The notes: generated by a model not told the origin, from the sequence alone. A stretch of 64,000 bases of DNA from Loigolactobacillus rennini DSM 20253 (GCF_001436505.1 NZ_AYYI01000021.1:1-64000); one strand, 5' to 3'. Positions 8,930-18,560 are shown, numbered from the stretch's first letter. Program-made: numbers and translations.

Positions 8930-10237
8930 CTAACTATTTTTTCTGATTTTGGCGGCACGTAGCTGTTCTAAGGCATTATCATGGATATGATATTTTGGTA
9001 TCATTCGAACAATAACAATTGAGAAAATGCCGTAGATGATGACACAGCCAAACAATACCCAGAGAAATAGTGCTGGTGAAATTGCCATTAACGTCGGTGT
9101 AATCAAAGCAAATGCAGCCGTTAGCGCACGAACAATTCCTAACGAAAACCCTGTCATGCTTGCTCGTGCATTAACAGGATAAAAAGATTGTGTCCAAACT
9201 TTATAAATTGGCTCACCAATCCAAATGTAACCAAACATGTAAACTACATAGCAAACAGAGAAAATAAACCAATAAGCAGCGCTTAAGCCAGCAATAAACA
9301 TTGCAACAATTGCCATTGCTAAACCAGTAAACATGATATGGTAACGATATTTAGTGTCCGCCATTCGCATAAAGATTAAAGTCGCAACAAAGCCTAAAAT
9401 ATTTCCGATCATCGCAACAATAGTCGCTGTAGCAGCGGCTTGTTTATCAACAATCACTAAGAAATAGTTTAAAAACATGCCAAAGGAGTTAGCGGGTAAA
9501 TTCCAAAATAGATAAAAAAGTGTCAGTAAAACAAGGGGTACAACAACGGCTTTTTGTTTTAGCAACTCACCCAACTTAGGCTTAGCTTCAGCAATTTCTT
9601 CCGTGCCTTCAGCTGTTTGAACCTCATCAGCTAAACCATTTTCAATTTTCTTAAACGATTTAGAGAAAATCCGAATTCCCCAATTAATAAATGCTAATGC
9701 AGCAATAATGCCAAATAAATATTTCACTGGCACGATATTAGGCATACTAGCAGTTAAAAAACCAATGAACTGAGATAAAATAATTCCTGCAGTCCAATAT
9801 AATTGCGTCGATGCAATAGCTTTACCATAATTTTCCTTATCCATCCGTTCGGAAATAACTGCTAGAGATGTTGGTAAATCAGCACCAGATCCCCAACCTG
9901 CTAATGCTAAGCCAATAAAAAGAAGTGCAATATTTTCAGTGAACGCAATAAGTGCAGTGCCAACCGCAACTACCAAAATATCAAGGTTAAAGACAGTCAC
10001 TCGACCAAATTTATCAGACAAAGCACCACCAGAAATGGCCCCAATTGCCACTGCTAGCGTTAAAGCAGTATTAATAGAACCAGAAATTAATGGCGAAAAA
10101 GCAAAATATTTAGTCCAAAGCGGTAGAGCAACCCCACAACTAACTAATATTGATGCGTCTAAGTATGAAGCTATTCCGGCAACTATGACTAATAAAACCT
10201 GCCCTCTAGTCATTTTAGGTGCAACTTTATTATTCAT
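8930..10237 (-). CDS. MFS transporter, probable L-rhamnose/proton symporter
   Basis: A 435-residue major facilitator protein with about 12 membrane segments. The loop GGALSDKFGRVTV (residues ~70-82) is the MFS signature, and a hydrophilic central loop rich in Glu/Lys lies at about 200-225. It is the first gene of the rhamnose operon, so rhamnose uptake is the likely role, although it is not of the DMT-like RhaT type of E. coli. The start has TAGGAGGAAGAAT in front. Substrate is inferred from the operon only. Confidence 0.85.
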   Translation of the reverse strand: MNNKVAPKMTRGQVLLVIVAGIASYLDASILVSCGVALPLWTKYFAFSPLISGSINTALTLAVAIGAISGGALSDKFGRVTVFNLDILVVAVGTALIAFTENIALLFIGLALAGWGSGADLPTSLAVISERMDKENYGKAIASTQLYWTAGIILSQFIGFLTASMPNIVPVKYLFGIIAALAFINWGIRIFSKSFKKIENGLADEVQTAEGTEEIAEAKPKLGELLKQKAVVVPLVLLTLFYLFWNLPANSFGMFLNYFLVIVDKQAAATATIVAMIGNILGFVATLIFMRMADTKYRYHIMFTGLAMAIVAMFIAGLSAAYWFIFSVCYVVYMFGYIWIGEPIYKVWTQSFYPVNARASMTGFSLGIVRALTAAFALITPTLMAISPALFLWVLFGCVIIYGIFSIVIVRMIPKYHIHDNALEQLRAAKIRKNS

Positions 10238-10548
10238 ATTCTTCCTCCTACTTCTAAAATTATGCTCTAATGACTGCTAACTCACTGCTTAAAAACTATA
10301 TTCAATAACCAATTTCTCAGTTAAATGACCATATAATTCTTTTAGCTGTCATCAATTGAATTAATGATTTATACTGCCCCAAATACGTTGCTTCAATTTT
10401 TTAATTAGAGCATTCTTTATCTATACAACAATACTTGCCAATAACTCTTTAACTTATCCCTCCCTAATTTGAATGGAAATCGAAAGCCCTAATTGAACAA
10501 TGTAAATGCACTTGTAATTCATAACAATTTTGCTTAAACTTTAAGTGC

Positions 10549-10612
10549 TTCAACCTAGCTACCCTGTCTCTTACGCAAATCACTTATGGGCTTACTAGGT
10601 TGAACTTTTTTT
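10549..10612 (+). terminator. orphan intrinsic terminator inside the rhamnose control region
   Basis: TTCAACCTAG (10549-10558) pairs perfectly with CTAGGTTGAA (10595-10604), followed by CTTTTTTT on the plus strand. No plus-strand gene ends upstream, so it may end a small RNA or form a leader attenuator. Confidence 0.6.
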
Positions 10613-10686
10613 ACTAATTATCTAAGTACATCTACTTGTTCTATTAATAAGTACTTCCGTAATATTATTTAATTCCTCCTTATAAA

Positions 10687-10700
10687 TGTTAGCGTTTACC
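10687..10700. promoter_or_regulatory. cre site upstream of the AraC regulator
   Basis: TGTTAGCGTTTACC fits the reverse-oriented CcpA consensus (WGNWARCGYTTWCA) at 13 of 14 positions. Its place about 100 bases before the regulator suggests glucose repression of rhamnose use. Confidence 0.65.
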
Positions 10701-10796
10701 TTTACTGCCATAAAACCATATTAGCCGCTTTCATAAACGGTTCGCAATAACATAAAAAGCGGGAAAAACTAACACATTTACAGGAGGTACTTTGTT

Positions 10797-11786
10797 ATGA
10801 AGCAAGCAGTTGTTGATTTTCTTAGAAAGCCTACGTTGATTGAGCAACAGCAAAAAAACAGTGATATTTTTCACGATGACATTCCGATTTCTGCTATTAA
10901 TCCAAATTTATCTACAGATCGGCATATACCAGTACTCAATAACTACTTTTTTCGCAATAAGGATATTTACATTAGCAAGCACAATCGTTATGCACCTTAT
11001 CCAACCCATACACACCTATTTTTAGAAATGAACTACGTTTTATTCGGTCATGCAGATGAAATCGTTAATGGTAAACAAATACACCTGCAAGCAGGTGATT
11101 TATTATTACTCGATGTTGGTAGCAAACATTCAATTGGTTATTTAGGGGAAAATGATATTTTGATCAACTTACTTTTCCGCGACAAAAATATTAGTATTAA
11201 TCTACTCAATGATCTTCGTCGTAGTAAAAGTGTTCTCTACGAATTTCTAATTAATCGTGTGACTAATAAAGACCACCAGTCAGAAGATAATTACCTTATT
11301 TTCCATAAACAAAAAAATAATGAAGTTCAAGTAACACTGGAAGCAATGATTGAAGAGTATTTTTCTCACCGTGAATTTTCAAATTCTATCATTAAAAATT
11401 ATTTATCCATTTTACTCATACAACTAGTCCGCAATTATACGATTAAAGCTAAGCAAGCCTCGGCAACACAAAATTTAATGATTAAAATTTTGCGCGATGT
11501 CACACAAAATTATCGCGATATCACGTTAAGCAAAGTAGCAAGAAAATATAATTACAATAAAAACTACTTAAGTAATATTTTTAAAAAAGAAGTTGGAAAA
11601 ACCTTTAGTGAGATTGTAACCCAGGAAAGATTGATTCAAGCCCATACATTAATCAATTCAACAACCATCCCGATCGCCGATATTATCGATCAGGTCGGCA
11701 TTTCAAACAAAAATTTCTTTTATCGTAAATATAAAAACCAGTATCAAATCATGCCTGGAAAAGAACGACAACAAGCACTTAGGTAA
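10797..11786 (+). CDS. AraC-family transcriptional regulator, probable rhamnose activator
   Basis: A 329-residue protein with an N-terminal cupin sensor domain (PYPTHTHLFLEMNYVLFG near 65, AGDLLLLDVGSKHSIGYLG near 100). It ends in two C-terminal helix-turn-helix motifs (LSKVARKYNYNKNYLSNIFKKEVGKTFSEIV, then IIDQVGISNKNFFYRKYKNQYQIMPGKER). AraC proteins of this layout activate adjacent sugar operons. It is divergent from the rhamnose operon, so rhamnose is the probable ligand. ACAGGAGGTAC precedes the ATG. RhaS/RhaR orthology was not established. Confidence 0.87.
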   Translation: MKQAVVDFLRKPTLIEQQQKNSDIFHDDIPISAINPNLSTDRHIPVLNNYFFRNKDIYISKHNRYAPYPTHTHLFLEMNYVLFGHADEIVNGKQIHLQAGDLLLLDVGSKHSIGYLGENDILINLLFRDKNISINLLNDLRRSKSVLYEFLINRVTNKDHQSEDNYLIFHKQKNNEVQVTLEAMIEEYFSHREFSNSIIKNYLSILLIQLVRNYTIKAKQASATQNLMIKILRDVTQNYRDITLSKVARKYNYNKNYLSNIFKKEVGKTFSEIVTQERLIQAHTLINSTTIPIADIIDQVGISNKNFFYRKYKNQYQIMPGKERQQALR

Positions 11787-11955
11787 GTAATACTGTAAAT
11801 ATGTTATTTTATAAAAAAACAATCAAATCATTTTTCATGAAGCCTTATGAAGCACAATGCTTGTGTAAATTGAAACATTACCAAATTTTCACCACCTTTA
11901 CCGTTTAAGTGTTTAAAACATTGCATTCAAGCACTCTATGTGAAATAATCATCAA

Positions 11956-11969
11956 TGAAAGCGTTTGAA
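11956..11969 (+). promoter_or_regulatory. cre site upstream of the alcohol dehydrogenase
   Basis: TGAAAGCGTTTGAA agrees with the CcpA consensus at 13 of 14 positions, 26 bases before the start codon. Between promoter and ribosome binding site it would act as a roadblock or repressor site. Confidence 0.6.
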
Positions 11970-11994
11970 ATCAATTCTAAAGGAGTGGTGATTT

Positions 11995-13116
11995 ATGTCC
12001 ATTAAAGCAGCTGTTGTAGCGCAAAAAGGCGCCGCTTTTGAAATTAAAGATGATGTTGAACTAGCCCCCATGCAAGCTGATGATCTCCAGGTTCACATGG
12101 TAGCCAGTGGGGTTTGTCATTCGGATGAAGCCTTGCGCAAAGGTGATGCCACCATTGATTACCCAATCATTCTCGGTCATGAAGGAGCCGGTATTGTCGA
12201 AAAAGTTGGGTCCCACGTCCAGAATTTTAAACCCGGTGATCACGTCATTCTGTCCTTTTATGCTTGTGGCAATTGCCCTAACTGTCTCCAAGGCAAACCC
12301 ACGCAATGTCTACATTACGCCGCCAATAACTTATCAGGCGTGCGGCCTGATGGCACGGCTCACTTTACCGAAAACGGGCAAAAAGTAGCCGATATGTTTG
12401 ATCAGTCCGCGTTTACCACCACCACAGTGGTGCGGGAACGTAATGCAGTTAAAGTCCCGAAAGACTTGGACTTGCGTAAATTAGGTCCGTTAGGCTGCGG
12501 CTATGTCACGGGTAGCGGAACTGTACTCAACACGTTAAAACCCCGCCCAGGGGACACTATCGCGGTCTTTGGTACTGGTGCCGTCGGCTTGGCTGCGATG
12601 ATGGCCGGTCGGATTGCCGGCTGCACCCGGGTAATCGCTGTCGATATCGTACCTGACCGCTTAAAATTAGCACAAGAATTAGGGGCGACTGACATTATCA
12701 ACAGTAAAAATCAAGATCCAGTGGCCGCGATTCAAGCCTTAACCAACGGTCAAGGCGTTGATTACGCAGTCGATACCACTGGTGTCACTGCAGTCATGGA
12801 AAATTCGATCAAGGCATTAGCCCAAGGTGGAGTTTCAGCTTGCATCGCCGTTACACCACACCACATTGATGTCGATACTTGGAATGATCTGTGTGTTGGT
12901 GACAAAGCTGTCATCGGTGTCAACATGGGTGATTCCATTCCACAAATTGATATTCCACGTCTGATTGAATTCTACCGGCAAGGTCAATTTGACTTCGATA
13001 AAACAGAAAAATTCTATGATTTTGCGCAAATCAATCAAGCTAACGCTGATTCCTTAAGTGGCAAAACCATCAAACCTGTTCTAATCATTGATCCGGACTA
13101 TCAACCTGGCGTTTAA
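11995..13116 (+). CDS. zinc-dependent alcohol dehydrogenase (class III / aryl-alcohol type, NAD-dependent)
   Basis: A 373-residue medium-chain dehydrogenase. Catalytic zinc ligands are Cys41 (GVCHSDE), His62-Glu63 (GHEGAG) and a later Cys in LGPLGCGYVTG. Structural zinc cysteines are Cys91, 94, 97 and 105 (CGNCPNCLQGKPTQC). The NAD-binding GTGAVGL follows near 195. Closest in style are S-(hydroxymethyl)glutathione and aryl-alcohol dehydrogenases; the actual alcohol is unknown. AAAGGAG precedes the ATG, and the gene has its own cre site and terminator, so it is monocistronic. It looks more GC-rich than the flanking AraC and permease genes, which may indicate a different origin. Confidence 0.9.
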   Translation: MSIKAAVVAQKGAAFEIKDDVELAPMQADDLQVHMVASGVCHSDEALRKGDATIDYPIILGHEGAGIVEKVGSHVQNFKPGDHVILSFYACGNCPNCLQGKPTQCLHYAANNLSGVRPDGTAHFTENGQKVADMFDQSAFTTTTVVRERNAVKVPKDLDLRKLGPLGCGYVTGSGTVLNTLKPRPGDTIAVFGTGAVGLAAMMAGRIAGCTRVIAVDIVPDRLKLAQELGATDIINSKNQDPVAAIQALTNGQGVDYAVDTTGVTAVMENSIKALAQGGVSACIAVTPHHIDVDTWNDLCVGDKAVIGVNMGDSIPQIDIPRLIEFYRQGQFDFDKTEKFYDFAQINQANADSLSGKTIKPVLIIDPDYQPGV

Positions 13117-13133
13117 TTTAATCCATTCCCTAC

Positions 13134-13198
13134 AAAAGGCTTGACTAACACTCATCATTCAACGATAAAGAATGAACTGAGCGCTAGCCAAGCCTTTT
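13134..13198 (+). terminator. intrinsic terminator of the alcohol dehydrogenase gene
   Basis: AAAAGGCTTG pairs with CAAGCCTTTT; the long loop carries a partial inner stem (CTCATCATTC with GAATGAACTGAG). It ends in TTTTAATTG. Confidence 0.75.
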
Positions 13199-13245
13199 AA
13201 TTGTCCAATTTTATTGACTAGCTTTCTTTAAAAAGCGTATGATGT

Positions 13246-13259
13246 AGTAAACGCTTACA
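13246..13259 (-). promoter_or_regulatory. perfect cre site upstream of the NCS1 permease
   Basis: On the minus strand TGTAAGCGTTTACT matches the CcpA consensus TGWAARCGYTWNCW at all 14 positions. Its right half is also the left tip of the 44-bp palindrome that follows. Confidence 0.75.
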
Positions 13260-13296
13260 ATTTCTTAATAAAATATTTTATTAAGAAATTGTAAGC
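13253..13296. repeat. perfect 44-bp palindrome (22-bp arms, no spacer)
   Basis: Starting GCTTACAATTTC at 13253 and ending GAAATTGTAAGC at 13296, the two 22-base arms are exact reverse complements with the centre between 13274 and 13275. It ends about 14 bases before the AAAAAGGAG ribosome binding site of the permease and lacks a T-run on either strand, so it is not a standard terminator. Confidence 0.9.
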
Positions 13297-13320
13297 AAAA
13301 AATAAAAAGGAGCTAGTCAA

Positions 13321-14608
13321 ATGGAAAATGTCAGCCAAAATTGGACCAGAAAAAACTACATTAAACTCTGGCTAAATGTTTCAATGTGTGTGCCAACCTT
13401 TTTAGTTGTAGAAACATTAGCTGCCCATAAATGGAGCTTGTTAACAATACTAGGAATCGTTTGTATGGGCTCTCTTATTATGGGTATCTTGTGTGGTGTT
13501 ATGGGCGTTTTAGGTTATCTATCACAACAAAATTTTGTCACTTTAATTGAGGCTGTCTTTGGAAAAAAGCAAAGTAAAAATTTTCTATCTTTTAAGGGGA
13601 TTAGATTGTGCAGGATGGTACGGAATTAATATTGCTGCTGCAACCCAATTAATCATTAATCTTGTTACTTTAATAACCGGCACGAAAGTTAATACCATAT
13701 TTTATCTCATTATTTTTATAACACTACTAATTATCAACGCCATCATCGCACAGAGTGCTACTAAATTAGACAAATTATTAACTTTAACGTTGCTTATAAT
13801 GGCGATTGGCATCTTTTTTGTGCTACTTAATATGGGCAGTACTGGGATAAACGCAGCTAGTGCACTAACAAATAGCCACAGTCTAAACTTTCGTGACATT
13901 ATTGGTAACATTTGTGTTGTTGCTGCTTATTGGAATGGATTTGCATTAAATATGTTTGATTTTGGCCGCAACGCTAAAGATCGTAAAACGGCTTTTTGGG
14001 GAAATTGTAGTGGTATCGTGATTGGTATGTTAGCAATGGCGGTGATTGCTGCAATTTTTTCTGTTCAAGCCTATTTAACCACTGGTAATTACAATTGGAA
14101 TTTAAGCCGCTCCTTACTTTACCTATCAACTAATTTACCTGCACACTTATTAGTCGTCACAGTATTTTTAATGTTTATGATCGCAACCAATGCAGTTGCA
14201 AATTATTATCCGGCAATCCAGTGTATTAAAGCAATTCGCCACAATAATCACATAAAGGTTAATGCAGGTATCTTCCTAGTTATCAGTAGTGCTATTACAC
14301 CATTTTTCATCAGTTCCACAACTAGTGAGATTGCCTACTATTGGATCAACTTATGCGGTACCGTTTTAGCACCATTGCTTGCAATTTTAATCTGCTACCT
14401 CATTCTTAAAAATAGTGGCCTAATTACTGTATATCAATATCGCTGGATTTATTTAATTTGGACCAGTTTATATATTGGTGTTGAGCTTTTTACACTTACA
14501 ATCTTAAGTTATTTATGGTTAGTTTCAATTATTGGTATTTTTGTAACCGTTTACTTTATCTACCAAATAAATAAGAATAAGTTAAGCCTTGATAAGTTAG
14601 CAAGTTAG
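13321..14608 (+). pseudogene. NCS1-family nucleobase/cation permease (CodB-like), frameshifted
   Basis: Two overlapping frames make one permease. The first (13321-13629) carries the N-terminal helices (LWLNVSMCVPTFLVVETLAA) and then runs into unrelated residues. The second frame, read from about 13580, continues with DCAGWYGINIAAATQL and about nine more helices to 14608, matching the NCS1 layout of cytosine/purine/allantoin permeases. The +1 shift falls near 13571-13594, a stretch with A5 and T4 runs. AAAAAGGAG precedes the ATG at 13321. It is either a real null allele or a sequencing error in a homopolymer; total length (~428 aa) is otherwise normal. Confidence 0.8.
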
Positions 14609-14651
14609 GCGCTCACTTTCATTATCCCGTTTACAAGACATTTACTCATAA

Positions 14652-14690
14652 AAAAACCGCTGATTCTATCAAATAGAATCAACGGTTTTA
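14652..14690. terminator. bidirectional terminator between permease and pepD
   Basis: AAACCG-C-TGATTCTAT pairs with ATAGAATCA-A-CGGTTT across CAA, with one mismatch. A and T runs flank both sides, serving the convergent permease and dipeptidase genes. Confidence 0.8.
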
Positions 14691-14724
14691 TAGTTTATAT
14701 GAATAAAGGAGGGGGTTATCAGAT

Positions 14725-16152
14725 TTACAAGTTAGGATCCATCTTGAACGTCAGTTTAGACAGTTCGGCACCTTGCGTAGTTAGATCAGCTAGCAAGTCA
14801 CGGGTCGCTTTGTTATAGTGAGTCGCGATCTCATGGTTTTGTTGCGTGAGATAATCCGTTAATGCGGCGCCTTCTAACTGGCGCGCTTTTTTATCAACTT
14901 CAATAATTTTAGTCCGTGCCCATTGTGACAATTCTTTTTGGTAATCCAAGTCTTGCTGAATGAATTCAGCGTAATGAGACTCAACAACCATTGCCAAAGC
15001 TTCATATAGCCAGTAAGCGCTGTCTAAGGACATCTTCTTTGGCAATTCACGGTAACTTGCATCCGTGTCATTTGCGTTAGTGAAGAATGGAACGTGTGGG
15101 CAAAAGCTTGGGACGCCAAAACCTAACCACTGAACACCAGCAGCACCATTTTCCCGACTATTCCGCATTTGCAAAATGTGCGAATTAGCTGTTCTGGATA
15201 AGGAAATTGCCCGGTAACGCTTCTTGTCATGTTCACTTCCTGAACCTAATGGATCGTACTTAGTTTCATTGTAGTGAGACTTCAAAACGTATTGAATGTC
15301 TTCGACAGACAATTTGCGGTTGGCTTTACGGATAAATGGTAAGTCTGGTGATTCAGGATCCTGTTCGATTTCTGGATTCAGGTAGCGTTGCGCAAACCAA
15401 ACCCGTGGTGTGTTGTAATGGTGATCTTTTTCAGTATCCGTGCCAAAAATGTGGCGGAAGTTCCATTGATCATCATCAGGATTTAAATCATTGTCTGCGA
15501 CAAATTCTTGAATGCCATCGGCCCACATATAATTATCTGGATCGTTGAAATCTATCTTTTCGATGGCAATTTGGTTTGCTGCAACGGCGTAGCAGTCATC
15601 TGGAATCCGAACGGCAACCCATTGGTGACCGGTTACAATTTCCATGTACCAAACTTCATCAGCATCATTAAATTGCACACCATTACCTTCAGCAGAACCA
15701 TATTTCTTGACTAGCTCACCTAAGTAACGAACCCCATCACGAGCAGAATCAATGAATGGCAGCACTAAAGTTGTCATTGAGTCTTCAGCTAATCCATTTT
15801 TAACAAATGGATCACAAGATAATACACGTTCGTTAGCATAAACACTTTCAGTCGCACTTTCACCAACATTTTTCTCGTTAAAGCCATCTTCTTCGTTAGG
15901 ACCATCGCTCTGATCAGCATTTGGTGTTGATGTGTAGCGATAACCCTTTTCTGGTAACGGCACGGTTAAGCCATTATAAGGTGATTTGTACGTTTCTTTA
16001 CGACCGCTAACTGCGGGCTGTACCAAAAAACGTTTAGGATGAATAGCAATCAGACGATCTTCATTACGAGAAATGTACGTGGCACCATCTAAAGAGGCCT
16101 TTTTACCTACCATCATTGACGTGCATGCGGAAAGTTCTAATCGATCTGTCAT
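14725..16152 (-). CDS. pepD: C69-family dipeptidase (PepD)
   Basis: A 475-residue N-terminal-nucleophile hydrolase; MTDRLELSACTSMMVGKKAS places the nucleophilic cysteine at residue 10, and the family's ISRNED motif follows. PepD enzymes of lactobacilli cleave a broad range of dipeptides in the cytoplasm, after removal of the short leader. It is the last gene of an operon behind the PqqD-like gene (47 bases) and the OPT peptide transporter, which fits hydrolysis of imported peptides. The bidirectional terminator at 14652-14690 follows. Confidence 0.92.
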   Translation of the reverse strand: MTDRLELSACTSMMVGKKASLDGATYISRNEDRLIAIHPKRFLVQPAVSGRKETYKSPYNGLTVPLPEKGYRYTSTPNADQSDGPNEEDGFNEKNVGESATESVYANERVLSCDPFVKNGLAEDSMTTLVLPFIDSARDGVRYLGELVKKYGSAEGNGVQFNDADEVWYMEIVTGHQWVAVRIPDDCYAVAANQIAIEKIDFNDPDNYMWADGIQEFVADNDLNPDDDQWNFRHIFGTDTEKDHHYNTPRVWFAQRYLNPEIEQDPESPDLPFIRKANRKLSVEDIQYVLKSHYNETKYDPLGSGSEHDKKRYRAISLSRTANSHILQMRNSRENGAAGVQWLGFGVPSFCPHVPFFTNANDTDASYRELPKKMSLDSAYWLYEALAMVVESHYAEFIQQDLDYQKELSQWARTKIIEVDKKARQLEGAALTDYLTQQNHEIATHYNKATRDLLADLTTQGAELSKLTFKMDPNL

Positions 16153-16198
16153 GTTTATCCTTCTTTCCTATATTTAGAAATAAATTTGCTACCTTAAG

Positions 16199-16558
16199 TT
16201 AAGAAATACGTTTAATGAGGTGCTCATTGACTTCAATATGCTGCAAATATAGCAACAAGCGGCTGTACAAGTATTCATCTGCACCTTGATATTTTTTAGC
16301 CAATTCTTGGCCAATTTCATAAACATTACGCCGCCCGTTAATTTTTTTAAAAACAAAACTGCCATATTCATCCAAATCAAGATAAGTCTTTTCCGGAATT
16401 CTCATATGCAATTTACGAAAGAAATTTTGAATGGGGTGATTTTGTGGGCGAATAATGGTGACTTGCCCTTTTTTTAATTGGTATTGAACAGCATCATTTT
16501 TTTCAAACACCAATTGTTTTAAATCCTCAGTTGTCATTTTTTCTTTTTTTTTGCTCAT
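16199..16558 (-). CDS. PqqD-like small protein in a peptide-transport operon
   Basis: A 119-residue protein. The C-terminal part (LDEYGSFVFKKINGRRNVYEIGQELAKKY, about residues 60-92, then a helical tail) matches the winged-helix PqqD fold, known as the RiPP recognition element that binds precursor peptides. The first ~55 residues are charged. It lies 11 bases downstream of the OPT transporter and upstream of a dipeptidase, without any radical-SAM, cyclase or precursor peptide nearby. A peptide-binding or chaperone role in peptide uptake is inferred, not shown. Confidence 0.7.
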   Translation of the reverse strand: MSKKKEKMTTEDLKQLVFEKNDAVQYQLKKGQVTIIRPQNHPIQNFFRKLHMRIPEKTYLDLDEYGSFVFKKINGRRNVYEIGQELAKKYQGADEYLYSRLLLYLQHIEVNEHLIKRIS

Positions 16559-16569
16559 GAAAAGCCCTT

Positions 16570-18501
16570 CTATTTCTCAGTTTTTTGATCGACATCTTTT
16601 TGCTTAATATTATAAAGCGGCAAGACAATTGTGACAACCATCACAGCTAATAAAATGATCCCCATAATGTTACTACCAGCAAAACCAGTTGGTTGGTGAT
16701 CACTTAATACACCAGTAACATGTAAGATAATCCCGATTAAACCAATGATGGAACCTCCGGCAATCAGGCCAGAAGATAAGCTGACACCACTTTGAATCCG
16801 TTTTTCCTTCAACGCTTTATTCTTAGTGGTCTTATCCAACAACAACTTGATTAACGCACCGGTTAAAATGATCGATGTCGTTGAAATTGGTAAATAGAAA
16901 CCAATGGCAACGGTCATGATTGGTAAGCCTAACATCCAGCAAACCAGTGCGATGACAACCCCAACAATAATCATAATCCAAGGTAAATTGCCGGACATGA
17001 TGCCAGAAGTCAAGGTAGCGATCAAATTCGCCTGTGGCAAACCAAATGGTGGGTTTGACCCAGTAACGGCTAATTGTGGCTCTAAAATAACCATGGTTCC
17101 GACGACCGTTACGACACCGATCATTGCCGCAATCATGAAGTATTTCATCATTTCGTTAGATGAACCGCCAATGATGTAGTTAACTTTTTGCGTTTGGGCA
17201 TAGGCACCACCAACGGCGATTGCCGTTACAATGAAGACCCCAAACAGTAAGAGAATTTCACTGTGTTTAGTATCTGACCAGCCCATCAGCACAAAGACTA
17301 ATGTCATGATCACTAAAGCTGCAATGGTCATCCCAGAAATAGGCGTATTAGAACAACCAATGGTCCCAGCTAAACGTGCGGATACAATCACAAATAGTAA
17401 GGATAAAATTAATGATAAAAGACCGCCGACAATAGCAATGACAATGTTACCGGAGAACATAAAGCCAGCGAAAAAGATGACAATGCAAGCAATTAATAAA
17501 CCAGCAATGCCTAATGTATTTCGTTCACCACTGCTATCACCCCGTGCATTTAATGTTTGCTTAACTGAGGTCACAATTACTGGAATCAACTTCGCAGCAC
17601 CGATAATCCCACCGCAAAGCATCATCCCAGCACCGATGTACTTCACATAAGCACCAGCCACTTCATCGACGTTCATCTGTGAAACTGCTAAAGCAGCATC
17701 ATTCCAAGCATGTGAGCCGCCATCAGCCATTTGGGTGAAATAGCTAATCAGTGGTGTAATGGCAAAGTTAGACAAGAAGGACCCAGCAAACATAGTGAGT
17801 GCCACTTCCAGGCCAACAACAAAACCGATCCCAGCTAACATCGGGTTAACTTCCGTCGACATCTTCCAACGGTAAAATGAGCTACCAACATAAGTAATCA
17901 TACTATTAACCCAGCCAAAGACCTGCGTGGTTAAAATGGTAATAATACCACCAATACCAAAACCTAAGCCCATGAACTTAAGGGAATCACCGCCACCTTC
18001 TGAAACTACTAGTGCTTCAGATATGGCCATGGATTCTGGATAAACCAATTTACCATGTTCCTGTACTAATAAATAGTTTTGTACCAGTGATGTTGCGCCA
18101 ATCCCAAATAAGACAGCCAGCGCACCGATTAAAATACCAGTCAGAAAATTAACGCGACCACCAATTAAAATAATGGCAGGTAAAACATAAATCATCCCAC
18201 TGGCGATGGATTCACCACCACTGGACATGCCTTGAAGAATATTTTTTCCTAAAATTCCTTTAGACCGCGCAAAAACACTGATAAAGCCAGAGCCAATAAT
18301 CGCCCCTGGAATACCGGCTGCAACGGTTAACCCGGCTTTCATATCTGAATAAGCAGTTGACGCTGCAAAAATAATTGCTAGAATTGCCCCTGCAACCAGA
18401 ACAGCCGGATTACCACCTTTTTTATTTTTCCCATTCACATAGGGCACGTAATCCTCCCCGAAACAACCATTATAGGCTGATTGTGAAAGCTTCTTTGCCA
18501 A
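16570..18501 (-). CDS. OPT-family oligopeptide transporter
   Basis: A 643-residue membrane protein with about 14-16 hydrophobic segments. The N-terminal YVPYVNGKNKKGGNPAVLVAG and the STAYSDMKAGLTVAAGIPGAIIG motif are typical of the bacterial OPT family, which takes up oligopeptides with protons. It is the second gene of the operon (ilvA-like, OPT, PqqD-like, pepD). AAAGAGGGGA precedes the ATG. The family also includes metal-siderophore transporters, but the dipeptidase downstream favours peptides. Confidence 0.92.
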   Translation of the reverse strand: MAKKLSQSAYNGCFGEDYVPYVNGKNKKGGNPAVLVAGAILAIIFAASTAYSDMKAGLTVAAGIPGAIIGSGFISVFARSKGILGKNILQGMSSGGESIASGMIYVLPAIILIGGRVNFLTGILIGALAVLFGIGATSLVQNYLLVQEHGKLVYPESMAISEALVVSEGGGDSLKFMGLGFGIGGIITILTTQVFGWVNSMITYVGSSFYRWKMSTEVNPMLAGIGFVVGLEVALTMFAGSFLSNFAITPLISYFTQMADGGSHAWNDAALAVSQMNVDEVAGAYVKYIGAGMMLCGGIIGAAKLIPVIVTSVKQTLNARGDSSGERNTLGIAGLLIACIVIFFAGFMFSGNIVIAIVGGLLSLILSLLFVIVSARLAGTIGCSNTPISGMTIAALVIMTLVFVLMGWSDTKHSEILLLFGVFIVTAIAVGGAYAQTQKVNYIIGGSSNEMMKYFMIAAMIGVVTVVGTMVILEPQLAVTGSNPPFGLPQANLIATLTSGIMSGNLPWIMIIVGVVIALVCWMLGLPIMTVAIGFYLPISTTSIILTGALIKLLLDKTTKNKALKEKRIQSGVSLSSGLIAGGSIIGLIGIILHVTGVLSDHQPTGFAGSNIMGIILLAVMVVTIVLPLYNIKQKDVDQKTEK

Positions 18502-18560
18502 AAAATCCCCTCTTTCGGTAGAATCATCGCAATGACAATATGACGCGTTAATATGCCGAA

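Larger units (their letters stand above)
10238..10796. other. divergent control region of the rhamnose genes (559 bases, no gene)
   Basis: This AT-rich stretch separates the rhamnose operon from its AraC-type regulator. It holds a plus-strand hairpin with a T-run (10549-10612), a cre site (10687-10700) and, at 10722-10738, the sequence CCGCTTTCATAAACGG next to the AraC start. Direct repeats for AraC binding could not be singled out by eye. No open frame with a ribosome binding site was seen. Confidence 0.6.
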
